From assembly GCA_041484525.1 (NCBI GenBank), contig JBGPHT010000039.1, forward strand, positions 1-51,388: a stretch of DNA of 51,388 nt. The letters run 5' to 3'. How positions within the stretch are numbered: the stretch's first letter is position 1; each line of letters starts with the position of its first letter. Below the pieces are notes generated by a model. The model worked only from the letters and a program-made list of their open reading frames with translations, did not search any database and was not told where the DNA came from. The DNA comes from JBGPHT01 sp041484525. GTDB lineage: Bacteria > Acidobacteriota > Terriglobia > Bryobacterales > Bryobacteraceae. Shown one piece after another: positions 1 to 8,942 of the stretch. The position numbers and the translations under genes are program-made.

Positions 1-193
1 GGCTCGCGCAGTTGGTCCTTCGCGGCTCTTCTGTTTTACCGCAGGATTTTCGGGGTCCCCCAATGGGATTCCCTCTCAGGTGGGCCGACGACGCTCAGTT
101 CCTGCGCATAACTCAACTGATACAAAGTAAAACTCGACGCGTACCCCGAACACTGCCAGGCCGCGAAGGCTTCGCGTTGTCAACGCGTGCGTC

Positions 194-673
194 TCAACTC
201 TGGAGTCCGTGCCGCCAATACCGGAGATAGTGTACCATCGCCTGCGCATGTATGAACTGTTGTAGTGAATCGAATCCGATCATCGCCAAGACCGTGAGAG
301 TCAGACCACGCGTTCGCTCGTAGAATTCGTGCCACGTCCAGGTGACGGTCCCTTTCAGATCCTCAAAGCGGCACGTTCCCGTGACCATATCAATTACGGG
401 AGAGCCATGTACAAGGGCATTTCGCACATTGCGATCGATACCGGTCAGGACCGGATCGAGGCTCTTGTGGCGACGAGCGATGGCGAGAAGATTGTTGAGG
501 CTTTCATTTCTCCAAGCAGCCCACGTTCGGGGACGTCCTTCGGCATTCTCGGCGAGGAGCACGAGAATCCGCAAGCGAGCTGCGAAGATTGCCGCCGAAA
601 GAATGTACTCCTGCTGCAGATCGAGCAGCAGTCGATCGGTCAGCCGTTTCGGTGGCTGTGCCCGGAACCGCAT
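194..673 (-). CDS. HEPN-domain-like hypothetical protein (probably 3' part of a larger gene)
   Basis: This 159-residue, mostly helical protein carries R-N-A-L-V-H at about residues 84-89, which fits the R-N-x3-H motif of HEPN domains (often RNases in toxin or defence proteins). No other domain is recognised. The ATG used here has no clear ribosome binding site. The same frame stays open and protein-like for about 16 codons upstream, back to a TGA at 722-724, so the real N-terminus probably lies further up and has been lost by a frameshift or stop. The fragment at 737-1033 is in the same frame and may be that N-terminus. Nothing nearby suggests a toxin-antitoxin pair. Function is unknown and the HEPN reading rests on one motif. 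Confidence 0.45.
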   Translation of the reverse strand: MRFRAQPPKRLTDRLLLDLQQEYILSAAIFAARLRILVLLAENAEGRPRTWAAWRNESLNNLLAIARRHKSLDPVLTGIDRNVRNALVHGSPVIDMVTGTCRFEDLKGTVTWTWHEFYERTRGLTLTVLAMIGFDSLQQFIHAQAMVHYLRYWRHGLQS

Positions 674-736
674 ATCTCCAGCTTGCGGCGAAGCAAGCCA
701 CTCCGCCGCGTGCGAAGTGGGCTCAATCCCACGTTT

Positions 737-1033
737 TCACCCGAGTACAACAGGCCCTCTGAGGACAGAAGCTTCGTCCGGATGCGGATCCCTGGTGGAC
801 CGGATCGGACGATGCCCGGCGCTACCTTCATTCCGTTCGATTGCTCGATGCGGCATCGCGGCGGTTCCGAGACCAGCGCGGTCACGCGCTGACGCTCGCG
901 GGAACTTGCGGCCCAACATCGACCCGAGTTCGTTCCCGATCTTTGGGAGAGTACCAATAAGGGCCACACGAAGTTCCTCGAACTCGGGGCTCAGATTCCT
1001 TCGAGGACGCGGTTTCTTCATCGGCTCATCCAC
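737..1033 (-). pseudogene. Possible N-terminal fragment of the HEPN-like gene
   Basis: The first 50 or so residues look like real protein (basic start, then an amphipathic helical stretch ending near G-R-K-F). The rest loses protein character and ends in TGA, with a second in-frame TGA at 722-724 before the downstream HEPN-like frame. I read this as the start of one gene with the downstream frame, broken by at least one frameshift or by stop codons. It could also be an independent spurious ORF. Confidence 0.3.
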
Positions 1034-1248
1034 CCAAGACCAGCGCAGCCGCTCGTTGTCCTAACCCGTGGTTAACCCCACGCGGCGCGAGGTTCCCCAT
1101 CGGGAAGCCTACGAGCGTGCCTGCGAGGAGGATGCACTGCGGCCTCCTCGTCCACTATTCTCTCTTGCGACGCCCTAAGGGACCAAAGGCCAGGATCGGC
1201 GAATTAGTTCACTATTGTGAGATGTTCACGTAACGTGGACAATACGAT

Positions 1249-1368
1249 CTACTCCTGTACTGTCCTCTGCACAGAGGGCGGCAGGTCTTTAGTCTGTAAC
1301 TGGTTCGCCGCCGCTGCGGCGAGACAGCCCAGTGAAGCAGCGATGACATAGGCTAAGTTTCGGGGCAT
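1249..1368 (-). CDS. Very small secreted protein (39 aa), possibly a truncated PepSY-like protein
   Basis: An ATG at 1368 follows a strong Shine-Dalgarno (AAGGAGAGG). It opens a 39-codon frame ending in TAG at 1249-1251. The product starts with a signal-peptide-like hydrophobic run (residues 4-22, alanine-rich end) followed by a short polar stretch with D-L-P-P-S-V-Q. That stretch resembles the beginning of many small periplasmic PepSY-type proteins, but no PepSY domain follows. It is therefore either a genuine micro-protein or the 5' stub of a truncated gene. Apart from this gene, 1034-1507 shows nothing I recognise. Confidence 0.4.
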   Translation of the reverse strand: MPRNLAYVIAASLGCLAAAAANQLQTKDLPPSVQRTVQE

Positions 1369-1507
1369 GATCCTCTCCTTCTTCTCACGATAGCTCTCGA
1401 ATCTGATTGATTGCCTGCAAACATGTCGCTAACAAATTAGCTCGCGGTCCGCCTTCATCCCGTCAGGATGCTCCTGCACTTCCGCCCGCCTACCGTCGTC
1501 GCGAGGG

Positions 1508-2362
1508 TCACAAGTGCCACGTCAACGCCAATCTCGCGCCGCCGAGTGCGACGTGGGGAATCCAACGACCGGAGCGCCCTACCTTACTCCCGGGGAGAGT
1601 GGAGTCATGGTTTCGCCGATACGTAAATCGCCCGATCAGGAAACCAGCAGACCCGCCGACGAAAATGTCAGAGACCCAGTGACGCCGGGCACTCAAGCGG
1701 GACGCGGAAATCACAGTGGCGAGCGAATAGGCCGCGATTGGTATGGCGAGATGCTCCCGGTACTCGTAGGCGAACACCGTCGCCACGGCAAATGAGCTAG
1801 CGGCGTGCCCGGATGGAAAGGAGTTTCCGCCTTCCCAAAAGCCGCCGCGCCCGTCGTGATCGAGTGGCCGCTCGCGGTTGGCGATCTGCTTGATTGCGAA
1901 GACTGCAATCTGTGTGTGGCCCAACGCTTCGAGCCCCAAGAGTCCCGCTTCGCGCGCATGGCTGTCCCCAACCAGTTGCCCGATCAGATACGTCGCTCCG
2001 GAGAACCCTGCGAGAGTATACCCTGAGCCGAGTTGGGAGACTCTACCGCTCCAAACCGCTTGATCGGTGGTGTTGGGCAAGAGTGCCGCGGTCTTTCGGT
2101 CGCTAGCGATCAGTGCGCCGGCAATGATGGTGAACGGAATCACATACTTCTGGATAGAGTGCGAGTTGTAGGTGGCGCGCCGGAATGGGCTTGTCCAAAT
2201 CCGCCTTTCGTCCCTCAGGAATGTCTTTGGAAGGGTCTTGATTCCCCGTGTGGGCGGATTGTTGGCCGACTGCTGGCCCGAGGCGGTTGACATCACCAGC
2301 GCCAAGCCGACGACGGGAGTGATCCAATACTTGCGAGCCGCGGCACTCAGCACGACGGGCAT
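1508..2362 (-). CDS. PAP2-superfamily membrane-associated phosphatase
   Basis: This is a PAP2 (type 2 phosphatidic acid phosphatase/haloperoxidase-fold) enzyme, likely hydrolysing lipid phosphates or undecaprenyl pyrophosphate at the membrane outer face. All three signature motifs are present: K-Q-I-A-N-R-E-R-P (motif 1), F-P-S-G-H (motif 2) and S-R-x5-H-x3-D (motif 3, with S-R-L and H-W-V-S-D). The N-terminus has an Ala/Val-rich hydrophobic signal ending around A-S-G-Q-Q. The chosen ATG at 2362 directly follows AGAGGA. A TTG at 2383 in the same frame is an alternative. Neighbours are unrelated and the gene stands alone. The substrate cannot be told from sequence. Confidence 0.85.
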   Translation of the reverse strand: MPVVLSAAARKYWITPVVGLALVMSTASGQQSANNPPTRGIKTLPKTFLRDERRIWTSPFRRATYNSHSIQKYVIPFTIIAGALIASDRKTAALLPNTTDQAVWSGRVSQLGSGYTLAGFSGATYLIGQLVGDSHAREAGLLGLEALGHTQIAVFAIKQIANRERPLDHDGRGGFWEGGNSFPSGHAASSFAVATVFAYEYREHLAIPIAAYSLATVISASRLSARRHWVSDIFVGGSAGFLIGRFTYRRNHDSTLPGSKVGRSGRWIPHVALGGARLALTWHL

Positions 2363-2536
2363 TCCTCTTGACACATCCGCCAAACTACGAACGGAGCACG
2401 GACGGAAGCCGCTAGTTTAGCACCGCGGAAGAGGCTGCCCGTGGAATTCATCCTCCGTTCATGTGAAATGTGAATAATTGGAGAAAGCGATCTGATAAAT
2501 GTTGGCAGACATGCTTCAGGGCAGAAAGGAGCCCCT

Positions 2537-3556
2537 ATGCGCAACAGCGCTCTCGTCCTCACACTGGCTATCATGACGTCGCTCCTCGCGCAATCATCCT
2601 CGTCTTACCGTGTGACCCACACCTATACGCTCGGCGGGGACGGAAGCTGGGACTACATCGTGCCCGATCCACCCAATCACCGTCTTTTTATCGCCCGCCA
2701 GAATCGCGTGATGGTGGTCGATGAAGACAGCGGGAAGTTGCTCGGCGAAGTCACCGGCATCCAGGGGGCGCACGGAACCGCGCTGGCGGAGGCTACGGGG
2801 CATGGATTCGCCACTTCGGGTAACGACCAGTCCGTGGTCATGTTCGATCTGAAAACATTCAAGGCGCTCGGCCGCATCCCGGCCGCCGAAGACGCCGACG
2901 CAATCATCTACGACGGCGCGTCGAACCGCGTCTTCACATTGAATGGCGACGCGCACTCCTCGACGGTGATCGACCCACGGGCGGGGGTCCTGATCGCAAA
3001 CCTGCCGCTCGGCGGCAAGCCGGAATACGGCGCGTCCGCCGGCGACGGCAAGGTGTATGCGAATCTCACCGACACGAGTGAGGTGGTTGAGATCGATTCG
3101 AAGACAGCGACCGTGGCACGGCGCTGGTCCACCGCCCCGTGCAAGCAACCGGTCGCCATGGCCATCGACACCGCCCACCATCGGCTGTTCAGCGGATGCC
3201 GCAGCGGCGTAATGGCCGTCTCCGACTATCAGGCCGGCAAGGTGGTGTCCACAGTTCCGATCGGCGCCGGCGTCGACGGGGCCGGTTTCGATGCGGCCTC
3301 CGGCAACGCATTTGCCTCGAATGCGGACGGCACGCTCACCGTGATTCATCAGGACTCTCCGGACCAATATCACGTCATCGAAAACGTACAGACGCCACAG
3401 GCGTCGCGTAACATGGGGCTCGACCCCACCAATCATCGCGTGTTCATCGTCTCCGCGAAGTTTGGACCGGTACCCGCGGGCGGCAGGGGCAGAGGACCGG
3501 TGTTGCCCGGATCATTCAGTTTGATGACGATCGAGCGCGATCCAGCAATACGCTGA
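2537..3556 (+). CDS. Secreted YVTN-type beta-propeller protein (paralogue 1)
   Basis: The 339-residue protein has a signal peptide (residues 1-18) and then repeated units of the YVTN/cytochrome-D1-like beta-propeller fold. They are seen as recurring blocks such as P-N-H-R-L-F, G-H-G-F-A and D-G-T-L-T-V about 40-45 residues apart. Such proteins are exported and act as binding scaffolds. No catalytic residues are evident. The start follows AAGGAG with good spacing. The next gene begins 64 bp downstream and encodes a paralogue with the same blocks and a similar Gly/Arg-rich tail, so the pair arose by tandem duplication and is probably co-transcribed. The ligand is unknown. Confidence 0.8.
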   Translation: MRNSALVLTLAIMTSLLAQSSSSYRVTHTYTLGGDGSWDYIVPDPPNHRLFIARQNRVMVVDEDSGKLLGEVTGIQGAHGTALAEATGHGFATSGNDQSVVMFDLKTFKALGRIPAAEDADAIIYDGASNRVFTLNGDAHSSTVIDPRAGVLIANLPLGGKPEYGASAGDGKVYANLTDTSEVVEIDSKTATVARRWSTAPCKQPVAMAIDTAHHRLFSGCRSGVMAVSDYQAGKVVSTVPIGAGVDGAGFDAASGNAFASNADGTLTVIHQDSPDQYHVIENVQTPQASRNMGLDPTNHRVFIVSAKFGPVPAGGRGRGPVLPGSFSLMTIERDPAIR

Positions 3557-3620
3557 CTGTGGCAGGCATTGGCCGCGCCAGATGTATACTGGCAGGCAGC
3601 GGGAATTTAGGAGATACGCT

Positions 3621-4730
3621 ATGCGACGAATGTGCCTCGGGTTTGCCGTGGGGTTCGCGATGTTCGCGACCGCGGGGATGGGCCAGCAAGGGCCTTACAA
3701 GGTAATCAAGACGGCCAAAGTTGGTGGCTTAGGCGGCTTCGACTACATCTATGCGGACGATGCCGGGCGCCGGCTGTACATTCCGCGCGGCGCCGTACAG
3801 GGAGAGACTCCGACACCGGCGCGGGTTATTGTCTTCAATCTCGATACGCTGGCGCCAGTCGGTGAAATTCCAAATACGAGAGCAAATGGCGCGGCGGTCG
3901 ATGCAAAATCCGGCCATGGTTTCGCCAGCAGCAAACCGGTCGCGATGTGGGATACCAAAACGCTGGCCCTCATCAAGACCATTGACGTCGACCCGAAGTG
4001 CAGCCCGGACGGCATTCTTGCCGATCCGTTTAACCAGCGCATCTACGTGTTCAGCCATCCGACGGCGGACGCGACGGTAATCGACGCGAAGGACGGCACT
4101 GTGCTCGGCACGGTGGATTTGGGCGGCGCACCAGAGCAGGCGGCCACTGATGGCAAGGGGCATGTCTATGTCGTCATCCAGGACAAGGCCAACATTGCGA
4201 CGATCGACGCCAAGACGATGAAGGTCACCGCGCATTACGATTTCGGAGACAAGGGCAGCCGGTGCAACGGGCTGGCACTGGATGTGAAGAACCACGTGCT
4301 TTTCGCGGCCTGCGGACAATCGGGAATACCGGCAGTCACGCCAGCGCAGCCCATGATGGTGATTCTCAACGCGGACGACGGCAAGATCATCACCTCGCTG
4401 CCGCTGGCTGGCGGCTCCGATGGCGCGGTGTTCAATCCGGCTACGATGGAAGCGTTCAGTTCGCACGGCAACGGCACCATGACGATCGTCAAGGAAAACA
4501 GTCCGACGAGTTTCACTGTCGAACAGGACCTCCAGACGATGGCGGGCGCCAAGACGCTGACGTTGGATACCAAGACCAACCACATCCTGACGATGGCCGC
4601 GGAGTACGGCCCACCGCCGCCACCGGCCACGCCGCCCGCAGGGGGCGCGCCGCCACAGGGACGCGGCGGTCGCGGCAGTCGGGGCCCGATGGTGCCGGAT
4701 TCGTTTTCGATCCTGGTGGTGGGTAAGTAG
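3621..4730 (+). CDS. Secreted YVTN-type beta-propeller protein (paralogue 2)
   Basis: This 369-residue paralogue of the preceding gene has a signal peptide ending near residue 21 (A-G-M-G-Q-Q) and YVTN/NHL-like propeller repeats (G-G-L-G-G-F-D-Y-I near the start, D-G-K-I-I-T-S-L later). A low-complexity Pro/Gly/Arg segment lies just before the C-terminus (about residues 330-355). The start at 3621 is chosen because GGAGA lies 8 bp upstream. An upstream in-frame start at 3582 would add residues before the signal peptide. The Gly/Arg-rich tail is shared in shorter form with paralogue 1 and may anchor or flexibly extend the protein, which is inference. Confidence 0.8.
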   Translation: MRRMCLGFAVGFAMFATAGMGQQGPYKVIKTAKVGGLGGFDYIYADDAGRRLYIPRGAVQGETPTPARVIVFNLDTLAPVGEIPNTRANGAAVDAKSGHGFASSKPVAMWDTKTLALIKTIDVDPKCSPDGILADPFNQRIYVFSHPTADATVIDAKDGTVLGTVDLGGAPEQAATDGKGHVYVVIQDKANIATIDAKTMKVTAHYDFGDKGSRCNGLALDVKNHVLFAACGQSGIPAVTPAQPMMVILNADDGKIITSLPLAGGSDGAVFNPATMEAFSSHGNGTMTIVKENSPTSFTVEQDLQTMAGAKTLTLDTKTNHILTMAAEYGPPPPPATPPAGGAPPQGRGGRGSRGPMVPDSFSILVVGK

Positions 4731-4991
4731 GAAGACCGGGTTGCCCGGCCTGCCGATACCCCCGTCTACGCTTCGACTGACCTCTCGCGAGTTCCGCATC
4801 GGCGAAGCGAAATCCGACTGGGTCATACGTGGTCAGCGTCGCGCCCAATGCAGGCGTTCGAAACAGACAGTGACGTCACGGGCCGGGCACGTCACTTACT
4901 CCGGTTGCCAGCTTCCAAAGGGCGACAGTTGGCGTTGTCAAGGGGCGCCACGTCGCCTTGGACGAAGGCCTTTGCTGCGCGCATGCATGCG
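4731..4991. other. Intergenic gap, no gene seen
   Basis: This stretch lies between convergent genes. It contains a spacer-less GTGACGTCAC palindrome (about 4870-4879), which differs from the N4-spaced operators elsewhere in the window. No coding frame or convincing terminator was found. Confidence 0.4.
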
Positions 4992-5855
4992 TCAACCCGA
5001 GAAGGGGAGAGTCTTCGTCATTTTCCCAATCGCAACCAGAATGCCCTGCAGGAGAGCTTGTGGGCGCGGCGGGCAACCCGGGATGTAGACATCCACCGGT
5101 AAGACTTGATCGACGCCGCCTAAGGACGCGTAGTTCTTTCCGAAGATTCCTCCGCTAATCCCGCAAGCGCCAACGGCCACGACCAGCCGGGGATCGGGCA
5201 TCGCCCGATGGGTCTTCACAAGAGCCAATTCCATGTTCCTTGTCACCGGCCCTGTGACCAGGAGCATGTCCGCGTGGCGGGGGGACGCCACGAAATGAAT
5301 GCCGAATCTCTCGATGTCGTAGATCGGATTGTTCAGAGCCACGATCTCCAGTTCGCAGCCATTGCAACTTCCGGCATCGACTTCACGAATAGCTAGCGAA
5401 CGGCCGAAGAGCTTCGAAATCGCCTGCTTGAGTTTGCGCCCTGCCCGTTCGGCTGCGGGCTCAGCCGGAAGGGGTCCGTGCTTTACCGAAGTCAGATTTT
5501 GCTGAGATCCATCCCGATTGAGGCTGTACTCGGCCGACACAATCAATTCCTGCCGGTCTTCAACAGCCAACTCGAAATCCTGGGTGATCTGGATGGCCTT
5601 TTCGGGTGTAGCCTCGGCGCACAGGCCGCAAAATACGCACAACCCGTAGTCGACTACAACCGTGCGGCGGTCAGCCTGATCGAGAACTGAGATCGCGCCC
5701 GTCGGGCAGACCGCAGCAGCGGGCAACGCGTCACGCCAGTTGCCGAAATCGAAGTGTGGCCGCCCGCGGAACGAGTCCGGAACATCGGCTGTACCCGCGG
5801 GGTACTTAGTTGTGACGATGCCAGTATGGAAAGTCTGGTTGAGAATCTTGAACAT
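4992..5855 (-). CDS. Ferredoxin / NuoB-like small subunit fusion of a hydrogenase-4-related complex
   Basis: This is a fusion of an HycF/HyfH-type ferredoxin domain (residues 1-110) to an HycG/HyfI/NuoB-type small subunit (about 140-287). The small subunit has the N2-type [4Fe-4S] ligands C164, C167 (S-C-N-G-C-E-L-E), C231 (G-A-C-G-I) and C261 (P-G-C-P-P). The ferredoxin half retains only C50 (C-P-T-G) and C73/C76/C79. The cysteine expected after A-E-A is Thr83 and the partner triad is absent, so one [4Fe-4S] cluster is predicted instead of two. It is the last gene of the operon, 1 bp after the large subunit. It would pass electrons along the cytoplasmic arm. The electron donor (ferredoxin or other) is unknown. 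Confidence 0.85.
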   Translation of the reverse strand: MFKILNQTFHTGIVTTKYPAGTADVPDSFRGRPHFDFGNWRDALPAAAVCPTGAISVLDQADRRTVVVDYGLCVFCGLCAEATPEKAIQITQDFELAVEDRQELIVSAEYSLNRDGSQQNLTSVKHGPLPAEPAAERAGRKLKQAISKLFGRSLAIREVDAGSCNGCELEIVALNNPIYDIERFGIHFVASPRHADMLLVTGPVTRNMELALVKTHRAMPDPRLVVAVGACGISGGIFGKNYASLGGVDQVLPVDVYIPGCPPRPQALLQGILVAIGKMTKTLPFSG

Positions 5856-5856
5856 C

Positions 5857-7446
5857 TCAGCGGTCCGTTCCCGAATAGGAAAGATTGAAGCTCTTGTTGA
5901 TGACTGGGAAATCGGGGATGATGTTGCCCTGAACCGCCTCGACCAGGGCCGGCCAGTTGTTCAAGGATGGGTCTTTGATCTTACACCGCTCCAGGCACCC
6001 GTCCTCCCCAACACGAATCCAGTGAAGGATCTCGCCGCGCCACCCTTCTACCGCGCCGAGGGCGCAACATCCGGGAGGAATGCGCCTGACGGGGATATAT
6101 GGGACTCCGTGGCATTCGCCACTCGCAGCGTCGAGAAGGACTTTCAACGAAGCGCGCACCTGATCGATCCGGACTTGGACCCGGTGACAAACATCCCCGG
6201 CTTCGTAGACAGGCGTCTGCATGTCGTACTGTGCGTAAGCGGCGTAGGGGTGATCGCGGCGCACATCCAGGTCAACGCCCGAGGCCCTGCCCGCGACACC
6301 GACGACACCGAGATCCCGAGCCTTGTCGGGGTGGAGAATGCCCGTACGCTGTAGCCGGTCGCGAGTCGAGTCCGAAGCCAGGATCAAATCGACCAGACGC
6401 TGGAACTCCACTCCAAACTCCTGGACAGTCTGCTTCAGGACGGAGACTTGGGAATTGCTCCATGTCCGGCGAACTCCCCCAATACACACCATGCCACGCA
6501 GCAGCCGGCTCCCAGTCAGTTGTTCATTGAGGTTGAACATCATTTCGCGCAGCCTGGTGCCGTGGGCATTCGCGATGACGAACCCGACATCCGTAGCGAT
6601 GGCTCCGATATCGGCCACGTGATTGTAGACCCGTTCCAGTTCCAACAGAATCGTGCGCATGCGCGCGGCCAAGGGTGGGATCTCTACTGCGGCTGCGCGC
6701 TCCACGGCCTGGCAGAACGCCGTACCGTGTGAAAAGCTGGAATCGCCCGAGATACTTTCCGCCAGGAACACCGCCCGGTGGACCGGAGCGCCCTCGAAGA
6801 GCTTCTCGGTGCCCTTGTGCGTGTAGAACATGCGGAGTTGCAAGTAAAGAATCGGCTCGCCGGCGACGGCGAAGCTGAAGTGGCCGGGTTCGATGATGCT
6901 GGCGTGCACCGGTCCGACCGGGATCTGAAACACACCTTCGCCCAAGGCGGGCCGGTAGACGTGCCGTTCGCCTTCGAAGGGAGGAAGCACGCAATCGACG
7001 GGAAAGTCCTTCCTTAGTGGGTGAACGTTGGGCCAGTTGTCATGCAGCGCAACGCGTCGCGGGTTAGGGTGCCCTTCGAGTTGGATACCGAACCAATCCT
7101 GGATTTCGCGCTCCTGCCAGTTCAGCGACGGCAACTCGGCGGAAAGCGACGGGAATACCGGCTGGTCCGGATCGATTCTCGTAGTGAGGATCAGGTAACA
7201 AGGATTGCCCGGGAATTCGAGAACGTAGTGATTCAGGAAGCATCGCTCGGCAGAGCGCCGGTCTTCGGCAAAAACGGCAGCGACTCGCGCCTTCTGCTCC
7301 TCGCGCAAAATCGAAATGGCGGGGCGGCTGTCCGCATCTCGAAGGGTCAGATAAACTTCGTGTTCACCTAGGACGAGAGTTTCTTCTACCTGGTCGCCGA
7401 GACGAAGCGTGAGGTCATCCAAAAATGGGAACTTAGTCGTGTTCAC
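5857..7446 (-). CDS. Hydrogenase-4-like large subunit (HycE/HyfG/NuoCD type) lacking NiFe ligands
   Basis: This 529-residue protein has a NuoC-like N-terminal domain (about 1-160) and a NuoD/HycE-like large-subunit domain. In true group 4 hydrogenases the motifs R-x-C-G-x-C and D-P-C-x-x-C bind the NiFe centre. Here they read S233-G-D-S236 and D-P-S494-L-N-N497, so all four ligands are gone. The C-terminus keeps the family ending (P-x-I-N-K-S-F-N-L-S-Y) with no obvious maturation cleavage site. It is thus a hydrogenase-related (Ehr-type) subunit, probably forming a quinone- or redox-coupled cavity as NuoD does. The start is a GTG at 7446 overlapping the upstream stop (GTGA). A long frame running on upstream, opposite the HyfF gene, is not real. 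Confidence 0.9.
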   Translation of the reverse strand: MNTTKFPFLDDLTLRLGDQVEETLVLGEHEVYLTLRDADSRPAISILREEQKARVAAVFAEDRRSAERCFLNHYVLEFPGNPCYLILTTRIDPDQPVFPSLSAELPSLNWQEREIQDWFGIQLEGHPNPRRVALHDNWPNVHPLRKDFPVDCVLPPFEGERHVYRPALGEGVFQIPVGPVHASIIEPGHFSFAVAGEPILYLQLRMFYTHKGTEKLFEGAPVHRAVFLAESISGDSSFSHGTAFCQAVERAAAVEIPPLAARMRTILLELERVYNHVADIGAIATDVGFVIANAHGTRLREMMFNLNEQLTGSRLLRGMVCIGGVRRTWSNSQVSVLKQTVQEFGVEFQRLVDLILASDSTRDRLQRTGILHPDKARDLGVVGVAGRASGVDLDVRRDHPYAAYAQYDMQTPVYEAGDVCHRVQVRIDQVRASLKVLLDAASGECHGVPYIPVRRIPPGCCALGAVEGWRGEILHWIRVGEDGCLERCKIKDPSLNNWPALVEAVQGNIIPDFPVINKSFNLSYSGTDR

Positions 7447-8939
7447 TGAACCTCCCTGACGACTCGTGCCGCACTCTGCACCAGAGCGTAGAGAGGCGCC
7501 GGCAGCCAGAAACCTAGGACGACAATCACAACGCCCAGCCCAACCAGCGGGTATTTCTTCCAGGCACACGTTTCCGCATGAGGTATTCCGGGGTCCGGCC
7601 CGAGTACCAGCCTCGCAATGTGAACCAGGAAGCCCGCAAAGATGGTCACCAAGAAGGCGATGAATAACACAACTGGTACATAGTGACCGCCATCGAAGCC
7701 CGCGCGCAAGATGGTGAACTCGCTCTGGAACAGGCTGAAGGGCGGCGAACCCGTGACCGCTAGTGTGGTCACCAGAAACAACGCTCCGGTAATCGGCATG
7801 GCGTGAATCAACCCGCCTTTCGCGCGGCGGAACTGATCGGTCTTCAGATGCTGCTGGGTGTTTCCGGCGCAGAAGAACAGAAGCGGCTTGGTGATGGAGT
7901 GAAACGTCATGTGCAGCAGCATGCCCAGCGCTCCAAGCGGGCCGCCGAACGCCAATCCCAGCACCATGATTCCTCCGTGGTCGATGCTCGAATACGCCAA
8001 CAGTCTTCGAAAGCTTCGCTGGACGAGGACAAACGGCACGGCGACGCCCATCGACAGGAGTCCAAAGACCATCAGCAACTGCGATGCGAATTCCGGGCCC
8101 AGACAACGCGAAGTAAGGATGAAGAAGCGCAGAAGTCCATAGAGTGCACAGTTGAGGAGCGCCGCAGCCAACATGGCCGCGACTGGAACCGGCGCCTCGC
8201 TGTACACGTCCGGCTTCCACGTATGCATGGGTGCGATGCCAGCCTTCGTTCCATAGCCCATGAGGATGAAGATGAAAGCGAGCCGCATTGTAGTCTTGTC
8301 GAACTGCGCGGCTTTCGTGACGAGGACCGACCAATTCAGCCCACCCAGAGTCTCCGTGCCCATCACGAGACTCGCCGAGTAGTAGGTGAGAATCGTGCCG
8401 AACAGACCCATTGACAATCCCACGCCGCCGATGATGGCGTACTTCCAGGCAGCTTCGAGAGAAGTGGGGCGTCCATAGAAGGTGACCAGGAACACGGAAG
8501 CCAGGGTAGTGCCCTCGAGCGCCACCCACATGATGCCAAGATTGTTGGCGAGTGCCACCAGTAGCATGGAGCAGACGAAGAGAGGAGTGAGCGAATAGTA
8601 CTTGCGTAGTTTGCCGACGATCACCGACGCTCCGGATTCCTGGTCGAAAACCCCGTTCTTCTCGTCGTCCCGGAAATAGCCAATGGCGTAGACCGAACAT
8701 GCCACATAAACGAACGAAACCAGCAGCACGACCAATGCACTCAGGGCATCTGCATAGAGAAGACCGCCGACAGCCGTTACAGACCCGGACCGGAGCACGG
8801 ATGCAGCCAGAACTACGGCCAGCGTTAGCGTCAAGACCGATGCGCCGAGGTTGATCCCCTCCATCACGGAACGGCGGCGCGCGGCGAACGCGGCACCCGC
8901 AGCCAACAGGGTGACGGCAAGAAGGGAAAGAAGCAGCAT
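7443..8939 (-). CDS. hyfF: HyfF-like antiporter/proton-channel subunit
   Basis: This 498-residue, about 14-helix membrane protein belongs to the NuoL/M/N (Mrp antiporter) family, HyfF branch. Visible family features are the T-L-A-S-V-F-L-V-T-F-Y-G helix, the G-Y-G-T-K-A-G-I-A-P-M-H-T-W-K-P-D motif around the discontinuous helix with its lysine and histidine, and S-S-I-D-H-G-G-I-M. It would translocate H+ or Na+ driven by electron transfer in the cytoplasmic arm. It is translationally coupled to its neighbours, with the stop overlapping the GTG of the large subunit and a 3 bp gap after the upstream gene. No obvious inactivation is seen. Confidence 0.9.
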   Translation of the reverse strand: MLLLSLLAVTLLAAGAAFAARRRSVMEGINLGASVLTLTLAVVLAASVLRSGSVTAVGGLLYADALSALVVLLVSFVYVACSVYAIGYFRDDEKNGVFDQESGASVIVGKLRKYYSLTPLFVCSMLLVALANNLGIMWVALEGTTLASVFLVTFYGRPTSLEAAWKYAIIGGVGLSMGLFGTILTYYSASLVMGTETLGGLNWSVLVTKAAQFDKTTMRLAFIFILMGYGTKAGIAPMHTWKPDVYSEAPVPVAAMLAAALLNCALYGLLRFFILTSRCLGPEFASQLLMVFGLLSMGVAVPFVLVQRSFRRLLAYSSIDHGGIMVLGLAFGGPLGALGMLLHMTFHSITKPLLFFCAGNTQQHLKTDQFRRAKGGLIHAMPITGALFLVTTLAVTGSPPFSLFQSEFTILRAGFDGGHYVPVVLFIAFLVTIFAGFLVHIARLVLGPDPGIPHAETCAWKKYPLVGLGVVIVVLGFWLPAPLYALVQSAARVVREVQ

Positions 8940-8942
8940 GGT

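Noticed and set aside
2594..3436. 280-codon minus-strand frame opposite propeller 1
   Set aside because: Arg/His/Gly-rich antisense composition, no family, and the plus strand carries a signal peptide and repeats.
4870..4879. GTGACGTCAC palindrome
   Set aside because: No 4-base spacer and no promoter or gene start in a suitable position; convergent gene ends flank it.
7447..8700. Long minus-strand frame continuing upstream of the large subunit, opposite none but overlapping hyfF
   Set aside because: It overlaps the hyfF coding sequence in another frame, has no transmembrane or family character, and the GTGA overlap at 7446 explains the real start.
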